In this document: positions 16,371 through 26,388 of the stretch, piece by piece
Numbering within the stretch: the first letter of the stretch is position 1
How the letters are laid out: every line of letters begins with the position of its first letter
From: Alkalihalobacillus pseudalcaliphilus
Lineage (GTDB): Bacteria; Bacillota; Bacilli; Bacillales; Bacillaceae_D
Length of the DNA stretch: 49,494 bases
Direction: 5' to 3'
NCBI GenBank assembly: GCA_001038565.1
Contig: LFJO01000003.1
Location: forward strand, 325,700-375,193
Position numbers and translations under genes: made by a program
The notes under the pieces: model-generated
What the model was told of the DNA's origin: nothing
Seen by the model: only the letters and a program-made list of their open reading frames with translations
Databases searched by the model: none

Positions 16371-18734
16371 TTGGCGAAAAGAAAGAAAAAGAAAAAAACA
16401 CAATGGAAGTCACAGCTGACCTTTGAATTAATTGGTTTGGGTCTGTTGGTTATTGCAGTTGTCACCCTGGCGCGACTAGGAACGGTGGGGGAAACCTTTG
16501 TTAGTTTATTTCGCTTTATTTTAGGTGAATGGTTTGTATTATTAGCTTTGGGGTTATTGGCTATTGCCTTATACATAATTTTTAAACGAGAGAAGCCTGT
16601 TTTATGGTCAAGAAGAATAGCTGGAATTTATGTATTAATGAGTTCATTTGCATTATTTAGTCATATTGGTTTGTTTCGAAATCTAGGGTTTCGAGAAGGC
16701 TTTGCTGACCAATCCGTCATTAGAAACACAGTCCGATTATTTATGATGGAAATTAGGGGAGAATCACCTGGATCGCAAGATTTAGGTGGAGGTATGGTCG
16801 GTTCAATTATTTATGCACTGAGTCATTTTCTCTTTGCTGATACGGGATCTTACTTTCTTTGTTTTGTTTTATTTATAGTCGGACTCATATTGATTACAGG
16901 TAAGTCATTTACTGAAATGGTCTCAAATAGCATGAGGAAATCTTACGTATATTTAGCAGATACCTTCCAAAATTTCTGGAAAGAAGGGAAAGCTTGGAAG
17001 GAACAAACACAAGAAAAACTTCAGGAAGAGCGTGAAAATCAAAGAAAACGAAAAACAAATAAACAAGAATTGACCAAAGTAGAACAGCAATCAGATGGAG
17101 AAGAAATCGAGCCGGAAATTGTTGATTTTGCTCAAAAAGCTTACGCAAATGCTAATAATATGAGTGAAACCGATGAACCACTAGCTGACAATGAAGACAT
17201 CATCAAAGCAAATAAAGTTCAACAAAAAGGGAATCAAACAGAGGATGAACAAGAAAAAGAACTCTCTGTTGGTTTGATCACAACTGAGATGGAAGAGAAT
17301 AAGGATTATCAGTTGCCGACGTTTGACCTTTTACAAGCCCCGCAATTAGCTAATCAAAGTCATGATAGACAGCGATTGACATCTAATGCAAGGAAGCTTG
17401 AGCAAACATTAGAAAGTTTTGGTGTAAAAGCAAAGGTCATGAAGGTTCATTTAGGTCCTTCTGTAACCAAATATGAAGTGAACCCGAGTGTGGGTGTAAA
17501 AGTAAGTAAAATCGTAAACCTTGTGGATGACTTAGCATTAGCGTTGGCAGCGAAAGATATTCGGATTGAAGCACCTATCCCAGGTAAATCAGCCATTGGG
17601 ATTGAAGTCCCTAATCAAGAGGTAGCCATTGTCACATTACGAGAAGTGCTAGATTCTGATCGTTCCAAAGAGGATACGAATGTCTTATCGGTAGCATTAG
17701 GCAGGGACATCTCTGGTGAACCAGTGCTCGCTCCTTTAAATAAAATGCCGCATTTACTCGTAGCTGGGGCAACGGGTAGTGGAAAAAGTGTATGTATTAA
17801 TGGAATTATTACAAGCATTTTGTTAAAAGCTAAACCACATGAAGTGAAATTAATGATGATCGACCCGAAAATGGTTGAACTAAATGTCTATAATGGGATT
17901 CCACATTTATTAACCCCTGTTGTGACAGAACCAAAAAAAGCGTCTCAAGCATTAAAAAAGGTTGTCGCAGAAATGGAAAGGCGGTACGATTTATTTTCTC
18001 ATTCTGGGACGCGAAATATTGAAGGGTATAATGAATATATTCGTCGTGTTAATGAAGGTCAGCAAGCGAAACAACCATTCTTACCTTATATCGTCGTTAT
18101 TGTCGATGAGTTAGCCGATTTGATGATGGTAGCTAGCGGTGATGTGGAGGATTCCATTGCCCGACTTGCACAGATGGCGAGGGCTTCAGGTATTCACATG
18201 ATTATTGCGACGCAAAGACCATCCGTTGATGTTATTACCGGTGTCATTAAAGCAAACATCCCATCCCGAATAGCATTTGGTGTTTCCTCACAAGTAGATT
18301 CACGAACGATTATTGATTCGGCTGGTGCGGAAAAGCTTTTAGGTAGAGGGGATATGTTATATTTACCGGTCGGAGCTACCAAACCAACTCGAGTACAAGG
18401 TGCGTTTCTATCAGATGATGAAGTAGAAGCGGTGGTATCGTATGTGATATCTCAGCAAAAAGCACAGTATATAGAAGAAATGATTCCACAAGAAGAAACG
18501 TCGACGAAGAATCATGAGCAAACGGATGATTTATATGATGATGCTGTCCAGTTAGTAACGGAGATGAACTCTGCATCTGTTTCGATGATCCAAAGGCGAT
18601 TCCGTGTGGGCTATGCAAGAGCAGCTCGAATCATTGATCAACTTGAAGAACGTGGTGTTGTGGGGCCATACGAAGGAAGTAAACCTCGTGAAGTATTAAT
18701 TTCAAAAAGAGAAGATGAAGAACAGTCGTTGTAA
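16371..18734 (+). CDS. spoIIIE: DNA translocase SpoIIIE/FtsK
   Basis: Membrane-anchored ATPase that pumps the chromosome through the division septum, notably into the forespore. The 787-residue protein starts at TTG 16371 ([10 protein letters not shown]) behind AGGGTGAG, matching B. subtilis SpoIIIE in length. Several N-terminal membrane segments occupy about residues 17-185. A charged linker runs to about 290. The motor has Walker [10 protein letters not shown] near residue 467 and [10 protein letters not shown] as Walker B. The C-terminal winged-helix gamma domain ([20 protein letters not shown], 20 residues) recognises orienting sequences. Other Bacillus cells carry a second paralogue, SftA; the membrane segments favour SpoIIIE. 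Confidence 0.95.
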   Translation: MAKRKKKKKTQWKSQLTFELIGLGLLVIAVVTLARLGTVGETFVSLFRFILGEWFVLLALGLLAIALYIIFKREKPVLWSRRIAGIYVLMSSFALFSHIGLFRNLGFREGFADQSVIRNTVRLFMMEIRGESPGSQDLGGGMVGSIIYALSHFLFADTGSYFLCFVLFIVGLILITGKSFTEMVSNSMRKSYVYLADTFQNFWKEGKAWKEQTQEKLQEERENQRKRKTNKQELTKVEQQSDGEEIEPEIVDFAQKAYANANNMSETDEPLADNEDIIKANKVQQKGNQTEDEQEKELSVGLITTEMEENKDYQLPTFDLLQAPQLANQSHDRQRLTSNARKLEQTLESFGVKAKVMKVHLGPSVTKYEVNPSVGVKVSKIVNLVDDLALALAAKDIRIEAPIPGKSAIGIEVPNQEVAIVTLREVLDSDRSKEDTNVLSVALGRDISGEPVLAPLNKMPHLLVAGATGSGKSVCINGIITSILLKAKPHEVKLMMIDPKMVELNVYNGIPHLLTPVVTEPKKASQALKKVVAEMERRYDLFSHSGTRNIEGYNEYIRRVNEGQQAKQPFLPYIVVIVDELADLMMVASGDVEDSIARLAQMARASGIHMIIATQRPSVDVITGVIKANIPSRIAFGVSSQVDSRTIIDSAGAEKLLGRGDMLYLPVGATKPTRVQGAFLSDDEVEAVVSYVISQQKAQYIEEMIPQEETSTKNHEQTDDLYDDAVQLVTEMNSASVSMIQRRFRVGYARAARIIDQLEERGVVGPYEGSKPREVLISKREDEEQSL

Positions 18735-18796
18735 TTTTTTAGATAAAGATAAGTGATTATTCGAGAGTAAATGGGAAGTTTGAAGGAGTGGGGTAT

Positions 18797-19522
18797 GTGA
18801 TCAAGTCGGACCAGCGGCCATTATATTTACAAGTCATTGACCGAATTAAGCAAGATATTGAGCAAAAGGTTTATCAAGAAGGGGAAAAACTACCCTCTGA
18901 GTTTGATTTATCAAAGCAATTAGGCATAAGTCGAGCTACACTTAGAGAGGCATTACGGTTATTAGAGGAAGAGGGTATCGTGATTAGACGTCACGGTGTG
19001 GGGACCTTCGTTCATGCAAAGCCGTTATTTTCAGCTGGTATAGAAGAGCTTCATAGTGTGACAGATATGATTGCACAGGCTAACATGGAGCCTGGTACGA
19101 TATTTTTGTCATCTTCAATTAAGGAAGCTACAGAAGACGATAAGAGTAAATTTTCTCCAATAGAAACGGAGAAAATTTTAGAAATAGAACGTGTTCGAAC
19201 GGCTAATCATACACCGATTGTTTATTGTTTAGACCGACTACCATATGAGCGGCTACAAGGGTTTTCCATTCATGATTTGAAGTCGATTTTTACATTTCTA
19301 GAGCAATCTGGTCAAGAAATTGCCTACGCTGTGACCTATATTGAACCGATGGGGTACCATCCAACAGTATCAGAAATTCTTGAATGTGATCCAGAAACTT
19401 CTTTATTATTGTTAAAGCAAGTTCATTATAATCAGCAGGATGAACCGATTTTATATTCTTTGAATTATTTTCGGGCTGATAAATTTAAGTTTCACGTTTT
19501 AAGAAAGCGGATAAAAGCATAA
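18797..19522 (+). CDS. ymfC: GntR family transcriptional regulator (YmfC-like)
   Basis: A 241-residue regulator. The winged helix-turn-helix spans residues 1-70 ([43 protein letters not shown]). A UTRA-type ligand domain follows ([20 protein letters not shown], about residues 135-155). GTG 18797 was chosen because it lies eight bases after AAGGAG; GTG 18788 lies within that site. The effector and target are unknown. The same gene follows spoIIIE in B. subtilis. There the transporter genes ymfD and ymfE come next; they are absent here. Confidence 0.88.
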   Translation: MIKSDQRPLYLQVIDRIKQDIEQKVYQEGEKLPSEFDLSKQLGISRATLREALRLLEEEGIVIRRHGVGTFVHAKPLFSAGIEELHSVTDMIAQANMEPGTIFLSSSIKEATEDDKSKFSPIETEKILEIERVRTANHTPIVYCLDRLPYERLQGFSIHDLKSIFTFLEQSGQEIAYAVTYIEPMGYHPTVSEILECDPETSLLLLKQVHYNQQDEPILYSLNYFRADKFKFHVLRKRIKA

Positions 19523-19557
19523 CCTAATCAAAACACCAAAAAAGGAGTCTAGATAAG

Positions 19558-20835
19558 ATGACCGTGCTAAAGGAAATTCCTTATTCGATAAATGCCATTA
19601 AGGCACACCTTGTGCAAACAGAAAAATTTAAAACGTATAGTATTGTAATGATGATTGAAGCCCCCTTAGAGGCTGATACTGTTGCAGGGCGCGCACTTCT
19701 ACCAGAAGTACTTCAAAGCACAACGGCTAAAACGAATCAACGAGCTAAATTTCGCCAACGCTTAGATGATATGTACGGAGCAATGCTTGCCACGGATGTT
19801 CAAAAAAAAGGTGAAAACCATGTGATTTCAATTCGTATTGACGTAGCCAATGAGAAGTTTTTAAGTGAGGGGACATCCTTGCTTCAAGAAGGAATTTCTT
19901 TGTTACATGAAGTAATTTTTGAACCAAATATTGAAAATGAGCAGTTTAAGCAGGAAATTGTAGAAAGTGAAAAACGTTCACTTATCCAACGTATTGAATC
20001 GGTTTTTGATGACAAGATGCGCTATGCAAACATGAGAATTACAGAGGAAATGTGTAAGGATGAGCGTTACGCCCTAACATCCTTTGGTACGAAGGAACAA
20101 GTCCAAGCTATTACTCCTCAATCATTATATACCGCCTATCAAAAAATGCTTGCACAAAGTCGGTTCAACCTTTATATTGTCGGTGATTTTGAAGAAGCCT
20201 CTGTAAAAGAAATAGTCGAGCAAACCTTCGCCAATGTAAATGTGTCTAGTCAATATCAGGCACTTGAGACATCAACACCAACAGAAATAAAGGAAAAAGT
20301 CGTTTTTGACAAGCAGGATGTTAAACAAGGCAAGTTACATATCGGCTTTAGAGCACATACTACTTTTGCCGATCCTGACTATGTTGCGATGAAAGTATGT
20401 AATGGCTTATTTGGCGGCTTTTCTCATTCTAAGCTTTTTATTAATGTTAGGGAAAAAGAAAGTCTTGCCTATTATGCGGCCTCTCGCTTTGAAAGCCATA
20501 AAGGTTTGTTAATGGTTATGTCAGGAATAGAGTTTTCGAAATACGGTCGGGCTGTTGAAATTATTAAAGAGCAAATGGATGCGATGAAAGCAGGAGACTT
20601 CAGTGAGGCTGAATTAGAGCAAACGAAGGCGATGCTCATTAATCAATTGTTAGAAAGTGTTGACGTAGCTAGAGGGTTTGTTGAGCTAAGCTATCATCAA
20701 GTGGTCAGTGACCATCAACGTACGGTGTATGATTGGATTGAAGAAGTTAAAGCTGTCACGAAGAAACAAGTCGTTGCGGCTGCTAAGAAAATAGAGTTAG
20801 ATACGATTTATTTCTTAAAAGGGAAGGAGGAGTAA
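19558..20835 (+). CDS. ymfF: M16-family protein lacking the zinc motif (YmfF-like)
   Basis: A 425-residue insulinase-fold protein. The position where active members have HxxEH holds GRALLPEVLQSTTAKT, with no zinc ligands, so it should be proteolytically inactive. The C-terminal half keeps the fold (LFGGFSHSKLFINVREKESLAYYA, of which the first 20 residues are typical). It lies four bases before ymfH, which has the complete motif. Such inactive/active pairs form heterodimers in other M16 systems; pairing here is inferred. Start ATG 19558 behind AAAGGAG. Confidence 0.88.
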   Translation: MTVLKEIPYSINAIKAHLVQTEKFKTYSIVMMIEAPLEADTVAGRALLPEVLQSTTAKTNQRAKFRQRLDDMYGAMLATDVQKKGENHVISIRIDVANEKFLSEGTSLLQEGISLLHEVIFEPNIENEQFKQEIVESEKRSLIQRIESVFDDKMRYANMRITEEMCKDERYALTSFGTKEQVQAITPQSLYTAYQKMLAQSRFNLYIVGDFEEASVKEIVEQTFANVNVSSQYQALETSTPTEIKEKVVFDKQDVKQGKLHIGFRAHTTFADPDYVAMKVCNGLFGGFSHSKLFINVREKESLAYYAASRFESHKGLLMVMSGIEFSKYGRAVEIIKEQMDAMKAGDFSEAELEQTKAMLINQLLESVDVARGFVELSYHQVVSDHQRTVYDWIEEVKAVTKKQVVAAAKKIELDTIYFLKGKEE

Positions 20836-20838
20836 GCC

Positions 20839-22137
20839 ATGAAACCGATTGAGTTTGCCCAATTAAAAGAAACATTATATTACGAGCAATTGGATAATGG
20901 TCTTGATGTGTATATCCTTCCGAAAAAGGAGATTAACAAAACATTTGCTACTTTTACAACAAAATATGGTTCGATTGATAACGAGTTTGTCCCAATTGCT
21001 GAACAGGAAGCTATTAGGGTTCCAGATGGAATTGCTCATTTCTTAGAACATAAAATGTTTGAGGATGAACATGGAGATGTGTTTCAAGACTTTAGTAAAC
21101 AAGGGGCTTCAGCTAATGCCTTTACAAGCTTTACACGAACAGCTTATTTATTTTCGAGTACATCAAATGTAGAAAAGAATTTAGAAACGCTCATTGATTT
21201 TGTTCAGCATCCTTACTTTACAGAAGAAAGTGTGGAAAAAGAGAAAGGCATTATTGAACAAGAAATTACGATGTATGATGATAACCCAGACTGGCGAGCT
21301 TATTTTGGTGTTATTGAGAATATGTATGAAAATCATCCCGTTAAAATTGACATAGCTGGAACGGCAGCATCCATTGCAAAAATAACAAAAGATTTATTGT
21401 ATACGTGCTACCATACATTTTATCACCCCAATAATATGCTTTTATTTGTGGTGGGTCCTGTTGAACCTGAGAAAATTTTAGAACAGGTCAAAGCGAATCA
21501 AGCTAAAAAGGATTTTGCTGAACCTGAGAAAATTCAACGATTTTATCCGGAAGAAGGTCCTGGAGTCGCCAAAGCCCACCATGTCGTGACAATGCCGGTT
21601 CAAACGCCAAAGCTATTAATTGGTTTTAAGGATAAAAATCCAAATAAACAAGGTGAGGAATTACTTCGTTACGAGTTATCTCTGAATATCCTCTTAGATC
21701 TCATGTTTGGGCAAAGCTCTTCGAATTATCAAACCCTTTATGAAGAAGGTCTTATTGATGACAGCTTCTCATTTGACTATTCGGCAGAAAATGGTTTTGG
21801 TTTTACGATTATTGGAGGAGATACGAAAAAGCCAATTCAGCTTGCTAAAAAATTGGATGAGCAAATTCGCCAATTCAAACAAAGCAAGCTTTCAGAAGAA
21901 GTAGTTAATCGAGCGATTAAGAAAAAAATCGGTTCATTTTTACGCTCATTAAATTCACCGGAGTATATTGCTAATCAATTTACGCGGTATAAATTTAATG
22001 ATATGAATTTATTTGATATTGTGCCTGTTCTTGAAAGCTTGCAAGCTAAAGACCTCGAAGCTATTTTACAGGAACACTTCGATTTTGATTGCTTTACGGT
22101 TTCTGAAGTAAAGGCAGAAGGTTACCATGAGCAATAA
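20839..22137 (+). CDS. ymfH: M16-family zinc peptidase (YmfH-like)
   Basis: A 432-residue insulinase-family peptidase. The zinc motif HFLEH is at residues 67-71 and a downstream glutamate cluster (EKEKGIIEQEITMYDDNP) supplies the third ligand at about residue 142. It starts at ATG 20839 behind AAGGAGGAG, which overlaps the end of ymfF. It is likely the active partner of the ymfF product. Homology to AlbE/AlbF-type peptide-processing enzymes suggests peptide maturation, but no substrate gene is nearby. The end overlaps ymfI by 11 bases. Confidence 0.9.
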   Translation: MKPIEFAQLKETLYYEQLDNGLDVYILPKKEINKTFATFTTKYGSIDNEFVPIAEQEAIRVPDGIAHFLEHKMFEDEHGDVFQDFSKQGASANAFTSFTRTAYLFSSTSNVEKNLETLIDFVQHPYFTEESVEKEKGIIEQEITMYDDNPDWRAYFGVIENMYENHPVKIDIAGTAASIAKITKDLLYTCYHTFYHPNNMLLFVVGPVEPEKILEQVKANQAKKDFAEPEKIQRFYPEEGPGVAKAHHVVTMPVQTPKLLIGFKDKNPNKQGEELLRYELSLNILLDLMFGQSSSNYQTLYEEGLIDDSFSFDYSAENGFGFTIIGGDTKKPIQLAKKLDEQIRQFKQSKLSEEVVNRAIKKKIGSFLRSLNSPEYIANQFTRYKFNDMNLFDIVPVLESLQAKDLEAILQEHFDFDCFTVSEVKAEGYHEQ

Positions 22138-22861
22138 AAAAGAACATCTCCTGATAACAGGAGCTTCTGGAGGTATTGGGCAAGCGACCGCTAAGGCGCT
22201 TGCCTCTTCTAGTCGTATACTGTATTTACATTATCATAAAAATAGAGAGCGAATTTTGCAGGTGAAACATACGTGTGAGAACTTAGGAGCTGAAGTTTTC
22301 ATTCTTCAAGCAGATTTAAGTACGAGAGATGGAACTGATCAACTCATTGCTCAAATTCCAACAAATATTGATGCTCTTGTTTATCATGCGGGTATGGACT
22401 CTGTGCAGTTATTCACTGATATATCCGATGAGACGCTTCTTGAGGTAATGCAGGTACATCTTTATAATCCAATGAGGATAGCAAGGCAACTATTAAAGGG
22501 AATGATTCGTAACCAAAAAGGAAAGTTAATTTTTGTTTCTTCTATTTGGGGTTTGGCGGGGGCTTCTTGTGAAGTGACTTATTCAGCCGCTAAAGGTGGA
22601 ATTAACGCCTTTGTTAAAGCACTAGCTAAAGAAGTAGCCTTAAGTAACATCCAAGTAAATGCAATAGCACCAGGAGCAATTGATACAGGAATGCTCACCC
22701 GCTATAACGAAACAGACCGCCAGCAATTAATCGACGAAATACCAGCTGGACGCTTAGGAGAATCCGAAGAAGTTGCTGCCTATATTACGTTCTTATTAAC
22801 CGAGCAAGCATCCTATATCAATGGACAAATCCTATCCATCAACGGTGCATGGTATACATAA
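22127..22861 (+). CDS. ymfI: short-chain dehydrogenase/reductase (YmfI-like)
   Basis: A 244-residue SDR. The cofactor loop TGASGGIG is at residues 10-17, VSSIWG supplies the catalytic serine, and YSAAKGG supplies Tyr and Lys (about residues 153-157). It resembles FabG-type 3-oxoacyl-ACP reductases, but several SDRs do and the substrate is unknown. It overlaps ymfH by 11 bases, suggesting coupled translation in ymfF-ymfH-ymfI. No terminator follows before the repeat region. Confidence 0.88.
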   Translation: MSNKKEHLLITGASGGIGQATAKALASSSRILYLHYHKNRERILQVKHTCENLGAEVFILQADLSTRDGTDQLIAQIPTNIDALVYHAGMDSVQLFTDISDETLLEVMQVHLYNPMRIARQLLKGMIRNQKGKLIFVSSIWGLAGASCEVTYSAAKGGINAFVKALAKEVALSNIQVNAIAPGAIDTGMLTRYNETDRQQLIDEIPAGRLGESEEVAAYITFLLTEQASYINGQILSINGAWYT

Positions 22862-22932
22862 AACAGAATGTCTCTGGCGTTTAGTCGGGAGGGGGGTCTC
22901 ATTCCTCTTAAAGTGATCTTTGAGAAGGTGTT

Positions 22933-23622
22933 CGCCACCAACAAAGATGAAAGTAGTGTCTAGCTCTTTAACTGGTAGCTTTTCGTTCATTTGGTATTTG
23001 AATGAGAAGTACAAAAATCGAAGAGTCTGCATGATAAGGTTAATAATATGTGAGTTAGTGAGTGAGTAAAGTAACGAAAAGGGCCGAACGTGTCAGTTAC
23101 TCGAGGGAAGTGAGTGAGTAAAGTAACGAAAAGAGTCGAACGCGACAGTTACTCGAGGGAAGTGAGCGAGTAAAGTAACGAAAAGGCACGAGCGAGACAG
23201 TTACTCGAGGGAAGTGAGTGAGTAAAGTAACGAAAAGAGCCGAACGAGTCAGTTACTCAAGGGAAGTGAGCGAGTAAAGTAACGAAAAGGGCCGAACGAG
23301 TCAGTTACTCGAGGGAAGTGCGTGAGTAAAGTAACGAAAAGAGTCGAACGCGACAGTTACTCGAGGGAAGTGAGCGAGTAAAGTAACGAAAAGGCACGAG
23401 CGAGACAGTTACTCGAGGGAAGTGAGTGAGTAAAGTAACGAAAAGAGCCGAACGAGTCAGTTACTCAAGGGAAGTGAGTGAGTAAAGTAACGAAAAGGCA
23501 CGAACGAGTCAGTTACTCAAGGGAAGTGAGTGAGTGAAGTCACACGAAAAGGTGTGAAGGGAATAAAGAACCAGGTAACTTCAAGTCACAAACCATCACC
23601 CCTAAGTAACTTTCACATAAAA
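22933..23622 (+). repeat. dispersed composite repeat, locus B (contains the 52-bp array)
   Basis: It starts with CCACCAACAAAGATGAAAG (22935-22953) and ends with AAGTAACTTTCACATAAAA (23604-23622). The ATGAAAGT and ACTTTCA(C)AT ends are inverted repeats of each other. The same two modules recur at four other intergenic sites. The whole 832-base gap between ymfI and ymfJ has no gene; a 66-codon minus-strand frame here encodes TFIFVGGE only because it reads through the repeat. Confidence 0.65.
23058..23577 (+). repeat. 52-bp tandem repeat array, 9 full units plus a decayed tenth
   Basis: Units start at 23058, 23110, 23162, 23214, 23266, 23318, 23370, 23422, 23474 and 23526. Each reads GTGAGTGAGTAAAGTAACG, then AAAAG plus a variable CG-rich core, then CAGTTACTCGAGGGAA. 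AGTAAC pairs with GTTACT within a unit, and TTACTC pairs with GAGTAA of the next, so alternative hairpins are possible. Units 2-4 (23110-23265) and 6-8 (23318-23473) are identical except for one base, showing a 208-bp higher-order duplication. There are no unique spacers. Confidence 0.96.
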
Positions 23623-23693
23623 CATGCATAAAGACAACTCATTTGAGGCATGATATGAATCGTAATACTACATTACAAAAGGAGGAGTATTTC

Positions 23694-23945
23694 ATGTCTG
23701 TAATTGATAATTGGGAACAATGGAAAGACTTTTTAGGTGAGCGATTAGAGCAAGCTGAAGGTGAAGGAATGAGCCATAATGTTGTCAGTGATGTTGCTTA
23801 TCAAGTTGGTGAGTATTTGGCGGCGCAAGTGGAGCCGAAAAACGAACAAGAGCGAGTATTAGCAGAACTATGGAAAGTGGCGGATGAAAGTGAACAGCAC
23901 GCCATTGCAAACATGATGGTGAAGTTAGTTTCACATCACGATTAA
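23694..23945 (+). CDS. ymfJ: YmfJ-like small protein (DUF3243)
   Basis: An 83-residue soluble protein. It begins MSVIDNWEQWKDFLGERL and ends ADESEQHAIANMMVKLV, both hallmarks of the YmfJ/DUF3243 family. ATG 23694 follows AAGGAGGAG with good spacing; the longer in-frame start at 23643 has no binding site. The function of the family is unknown. It is followed by a strong terminator. Confidence 0.9.
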   Translation: MSVIDNWEQWKDFLGERLEQAEGEGMSHNVVSDVAYQVGEYLAAQVEPKNEQERVLAELWKVADESEQHAIANMMVKLVSHHD

Positions 23946-23983
23946 TCATAGTGTCACTTGAAGCTTTCTTTTTGAAATCAAGC

Positions 23984-24022
23984 AATGGATGAAAAGGGAT
24001 ATTTACCTTTTCATCCATTTTT
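23984..24022 (+). terminator. intrinsic terminator of ymfJ
   Basis: AATGGATGAAAAGG pairs perfectly with CCTTTTCATCCATT across eight bases, then T-run. Apart from this and the promoter below, the 325-base gap 23946-24270 is AT-rich with no gene. Confidence 0.93.
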
Positions 24023-24212
24023 TAGATTTAACTGAAAAACAAGGTCAAAAAATGTAATAAAGAGAAAACAGTGTGAAAAAAAGTCTAATTTTATAGGTGA
24101 TAAATTAAAAAGGGAAGAATCGATCTCTTTTTTATGAAAATGATGATACAAACACCTTTCATTTATATGCAAGATCAATTATGATAAAAAAGAAAGAAAA
24201 AATCGCCTTAAA

Positions 24213-24241
24213 TTGACAATCATCAACACTTTCATTAAAAA
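24213..24241 (+). promoter_or_regulatory. candidate sigma-A promoter of ymfK
   Basis: Perfect -35 TTGACA (24213-24218), 17 bases, weak -10 TAAAAA (24236-24241), about 30 bases before the start codon. Confidence 0.4.
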
Positions 24242-24270
24242 GATGATCAAGGGTAAGAAAGGTGTTTGAG

Positions 24271-25047
24271 ATGACCGAATTAAAAGAATGGTACTTAGAA
24301 TATCAAATTGTCAAAAATCGCCCTGGATTACTAGGAGATATTTCATCATTATTAGGGATGCTTTCGTTAAACATTGTCACCATTAATGGTGTAGATGATA
24401 AAAATCGAGGGATGCTAATAAAGAGTTCAGATGATGACCAAATTAAACGATTTTTAGCGATCTTAAAAACGATTGATAGTATTTCAGTGACGAAGTTTCG
24501 TGAGCCAAGGTTAAGAGATCGCCTTGCGATTAGGCATGGGAAATACATACAGAGAGATGCAGATGATCGAAAAACGTTTAGGTTTATACGATCAGAATTA
24601 GGATTGCTTGTTGATTTTATGGCAGAACTCTATAAACGCGACGGTCATTTTCTTGTAGGTGTAAGAGGCATGCCCCGAGTAGGGAAAACAGAATCCATTG
24701 TCGCCTCGAGTGTTTGTGCAAATAAACGCTGGTCATTTATCTCTTCAACTTTATTAAGACAAACAGTCAGGACCCATTTAAATGAGGATGAACAAGGTAA
24801 TGATCATATCTTTATTATTGACGGGATCGTCTCAACAATGCGGGCAACTGAAAAGCATCGTGAGCTTGTGAATAAAATTATGCAATTGTCTGCAGTAAAG
24901 GTCGTTGAACATCCTGATATTTTTGTAAGAGAAACAGAATATGAGCTAGAAGATTTTGATTGTATTATTGAATTAAGAAATGACGATTCAGAGGAAATAT
25001 CCTATGATTCAGTAGAATCAGGCTTTTCGTCTTTTGATATAAGTTAA
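24271..25047 (+). CDS. ymfK: YmfK-like ACT-domain/P-loop protein (DUF3388)
   Basis: A 258-residue protein. An N-terminal ACT-like domain (WYLEYQIVKNRPGLLGDISS, 20 residues) is followed by a region with a P-loop-like sequence GVRGMPRVGKTES near residues 132-144. It corresponds to YmfK (DUF3388) in the same position of B. subtilis. The function is unknown; ligand binding through ACT and nucleotide binding through the P-loop are inferences. ATG 24271 lies seven bases after GAAAGGTG; an in-frame GTG at 24262 sits in that site. rodZ follows 22 bases downstream. Confidence 0.85.
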   Translation: MTELKEWYLEYQIVKNRPGLLGDISSLLGMLSLNIVTINGVDDKNRGMLIKSSDDDQIKRFLAILKTIDSISVTKFREPRLRDRLAIRHGKYIQRDADDRKTFRFIRSELGLLVDFMAELYKRDGHFLVGVRGMPRVGKTESIVASSVCANKRWSFISSTLLRQTVRTHLNEDEQGNDHIFIIDGIVSTMRATEKHRELVNKIMQLSAVKVVEHPDIFVRETEYELEDFDCIIELRNDDSEEISYDSVESGFSSFDIS

Positions 25048-25069
25048 TGTAGTAGGTAGGTGTTAGATT

Positions 25070-25960
25070 ATGTCAGAGCTTGGTCAACATTTAAAGTCAG
25101 TTCGTGAAGAAAAAGGAATTACTTTAGAAGACTTACAAGCAACAACAAAAATTCAGAAGCGGTATTTAGTGGCGATCGAAGAGGGAAGATTTGAAACGCT
25201 CCCAGGTGTCTTTTATGCCCGTGCGTTTGTAAAGACGTATGCGGAGTCTGTCGGGATCGACCCTGAGCAACTGTTTGATCAATTTAAGGACGAGCTTCCA
25301 AATCCACAAAAAGAAATACAATCTTTACCATCGAGAAGTGAACGTGCGTCTCATTCAAGTGTAAAACCGAATAGTCCTAGTAAAAAGAATCCTATTGTTC
25401 CGCTAATAGCAGGCTTTCTTACTATCGTCGTTTTTGTCGCTTTGGCATGGCTGATCGTCCAAGCTCTTTCTGGCAATAATGATTCAGAAGCAATGCCACC
25501 AAATGATGGTGGAGATGAAGGTGTTTTTAACGAAGACTTGTTAGATGACGACGATGACGGAGTGGAAGATGATGAACAGTCTAATGGAACGGAAGGTGAA
25601 GAAACTGAAGAAGAGCCTGAAGAACCTGAGACAGTTTCTGAATTAAACTTTGTAGAAACACAAGGCACTAGATCATTTTATGAGTTGTCAGGTACAGATG
25701 AATTAGCGATTCAATTAGTTTTTAACGATACATCTTACTTTGATATTAAGGACGAATCTGGCACTATTATAGAAGGTGGTAGTCAACCAAGTGCTGGTGC
25801 TATGCTTGAGTTTGATTTTAGTGATGAAAGTGAGATTGACATTAACTTAGGAGCTTCACAAAACGTAGAATTATATGTCAATGAAGAACGTGTTGAATTT
25901 GAGTTAGAAGCAAGTCATCAATATGTACGCATTACATTAACAGGAGAAGAAAGTTCTTAA
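25070..25960 (+). CDS. ymfM: RodZ-like cell shape protein (YmfM)
   Basis: A 296-residue bitopic membrane protein. A cytoplasmic helix-turn-helix (residues 1-78; LGQHLKSVREEKGITLEDL, FYARAFVKTYAESVGID) binds MreB in the RodZ family. A membrane segment spans about 109-132. A long acidic linker (LDDDDDGVEDDEQ and further Glu-rich sequence) leads to an extracellular beta domain (DUF4115, about 200-293). RodZ links MreB filaments to the elongation machinery. It sits before pgsA as in B. subtilis, but here yajQ lies between them. Start ATG 25070. Confidence 0.92.
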   Translation: MSELGQHLKSVREEKGITLEDLQATTKIQKRYLVAIEEGRFETLPGVFYARAFVKTYAESVGIDPEQLFDQFKDELPNPQKEIQSLPSRSERASHSSVKPNSPSKKNPIVPLIAGFLTIVVFVALAWLIVQALSGNNDSEAMPPNDGGDEGVFNEDLLDDDDDGVEDDEQSNGTEGEETEEEPEEPETVSELNFVETQGTRSFYELSGTDELAIQLVFNDTSYFDIKDESGTIIEGGSQPSAGAMLEFDFSDESEIDINLGASQNVELYVNEERVEFELEASHQYVRITLTGEESS

Positions 25961-25966
25961 AGATAA

Positions 25967-25998
25967 ATCCCGCAAAGCAACCAGCTTGCGGGGTTTGT
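25967..25998 (+). terminator. probable terminator of ymfK-rodZ
   Basis: CCCGCAAAGC pairs with GCTTGCGGG with a one-base bulge, followed by GTTTGTTC. The T-run is short, so strength is uncertain. Confidence 0.6.
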
Positions 25999-26023
25999 TC
26001 AGTTTACTAAAGAACAGTTTGTT

Positions 26024-26207
26024 TTTTATATGAAAGTGTATCTCGAGACAATGGTTAGTGCCTTGAAGTTGGCTGGTCATCCATCTTGCGACAAATGACC
26101 TTAGCAGGACAGTGTGCCTTTTTTGTTCAGCCGACTCCTAATGGTGAGCGAGTTGTAAACGGACCAGATATTTAAAAACGCCACTACTTTCATCTTTGTT
26201 GGTGGCG
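26024..26207 (-). repeat. dispersed composite repeat, locus C (reverse orientation)
   Basis: On the minus strand it starts with CCACCAACAAAGATGAAAG (26205 down to 26187) and ends with ACTTTCATATAAAA (26037 down to 26024). It carries no tandem array, only about 150 bases of unrelated filler. It fills most of the 428-base gap between rodZ and yajQ, which has no gene. Confidence 0.65.
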
Positions 26208-26282
26208 GAGTGAATGGGGCTTCGTCATACATAAAATACTTATGATATTTCAGTGTGATCTTTTAGTTATTTCGGCTTTTTA

Positions 26283-26291
26283 TGTTACAAT
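26283..26291 (+). promoter_or_regulatory. extended -10 promoter upstream of yajQ
   Basis: TGTTACAAT, an extended -10 with one mismatch, about 98 bases before yajQ. TTTAGT 18 bases upstream is a poor -35. Confidence 0.4.
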
Positions 26292-26388
26292 ATGGAACAA
26301 GTACTTCTAATTAAATCCAATTCTATGAAAGGATTCTTGCTAGCAGTGCTTTCATACATAATCGATAATTTATAGAAGAGGTGAGAGG

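Noticed and set aside
22832-23032. Minus-strand frame with TFIFVGGE, shared with the frame at 41671-41898
   Set aside because: The shared peptide comes from reading the DNA repeat CCACCAACAAAnATGAAAG in reverse. Both frames are in repeats, without start signals.
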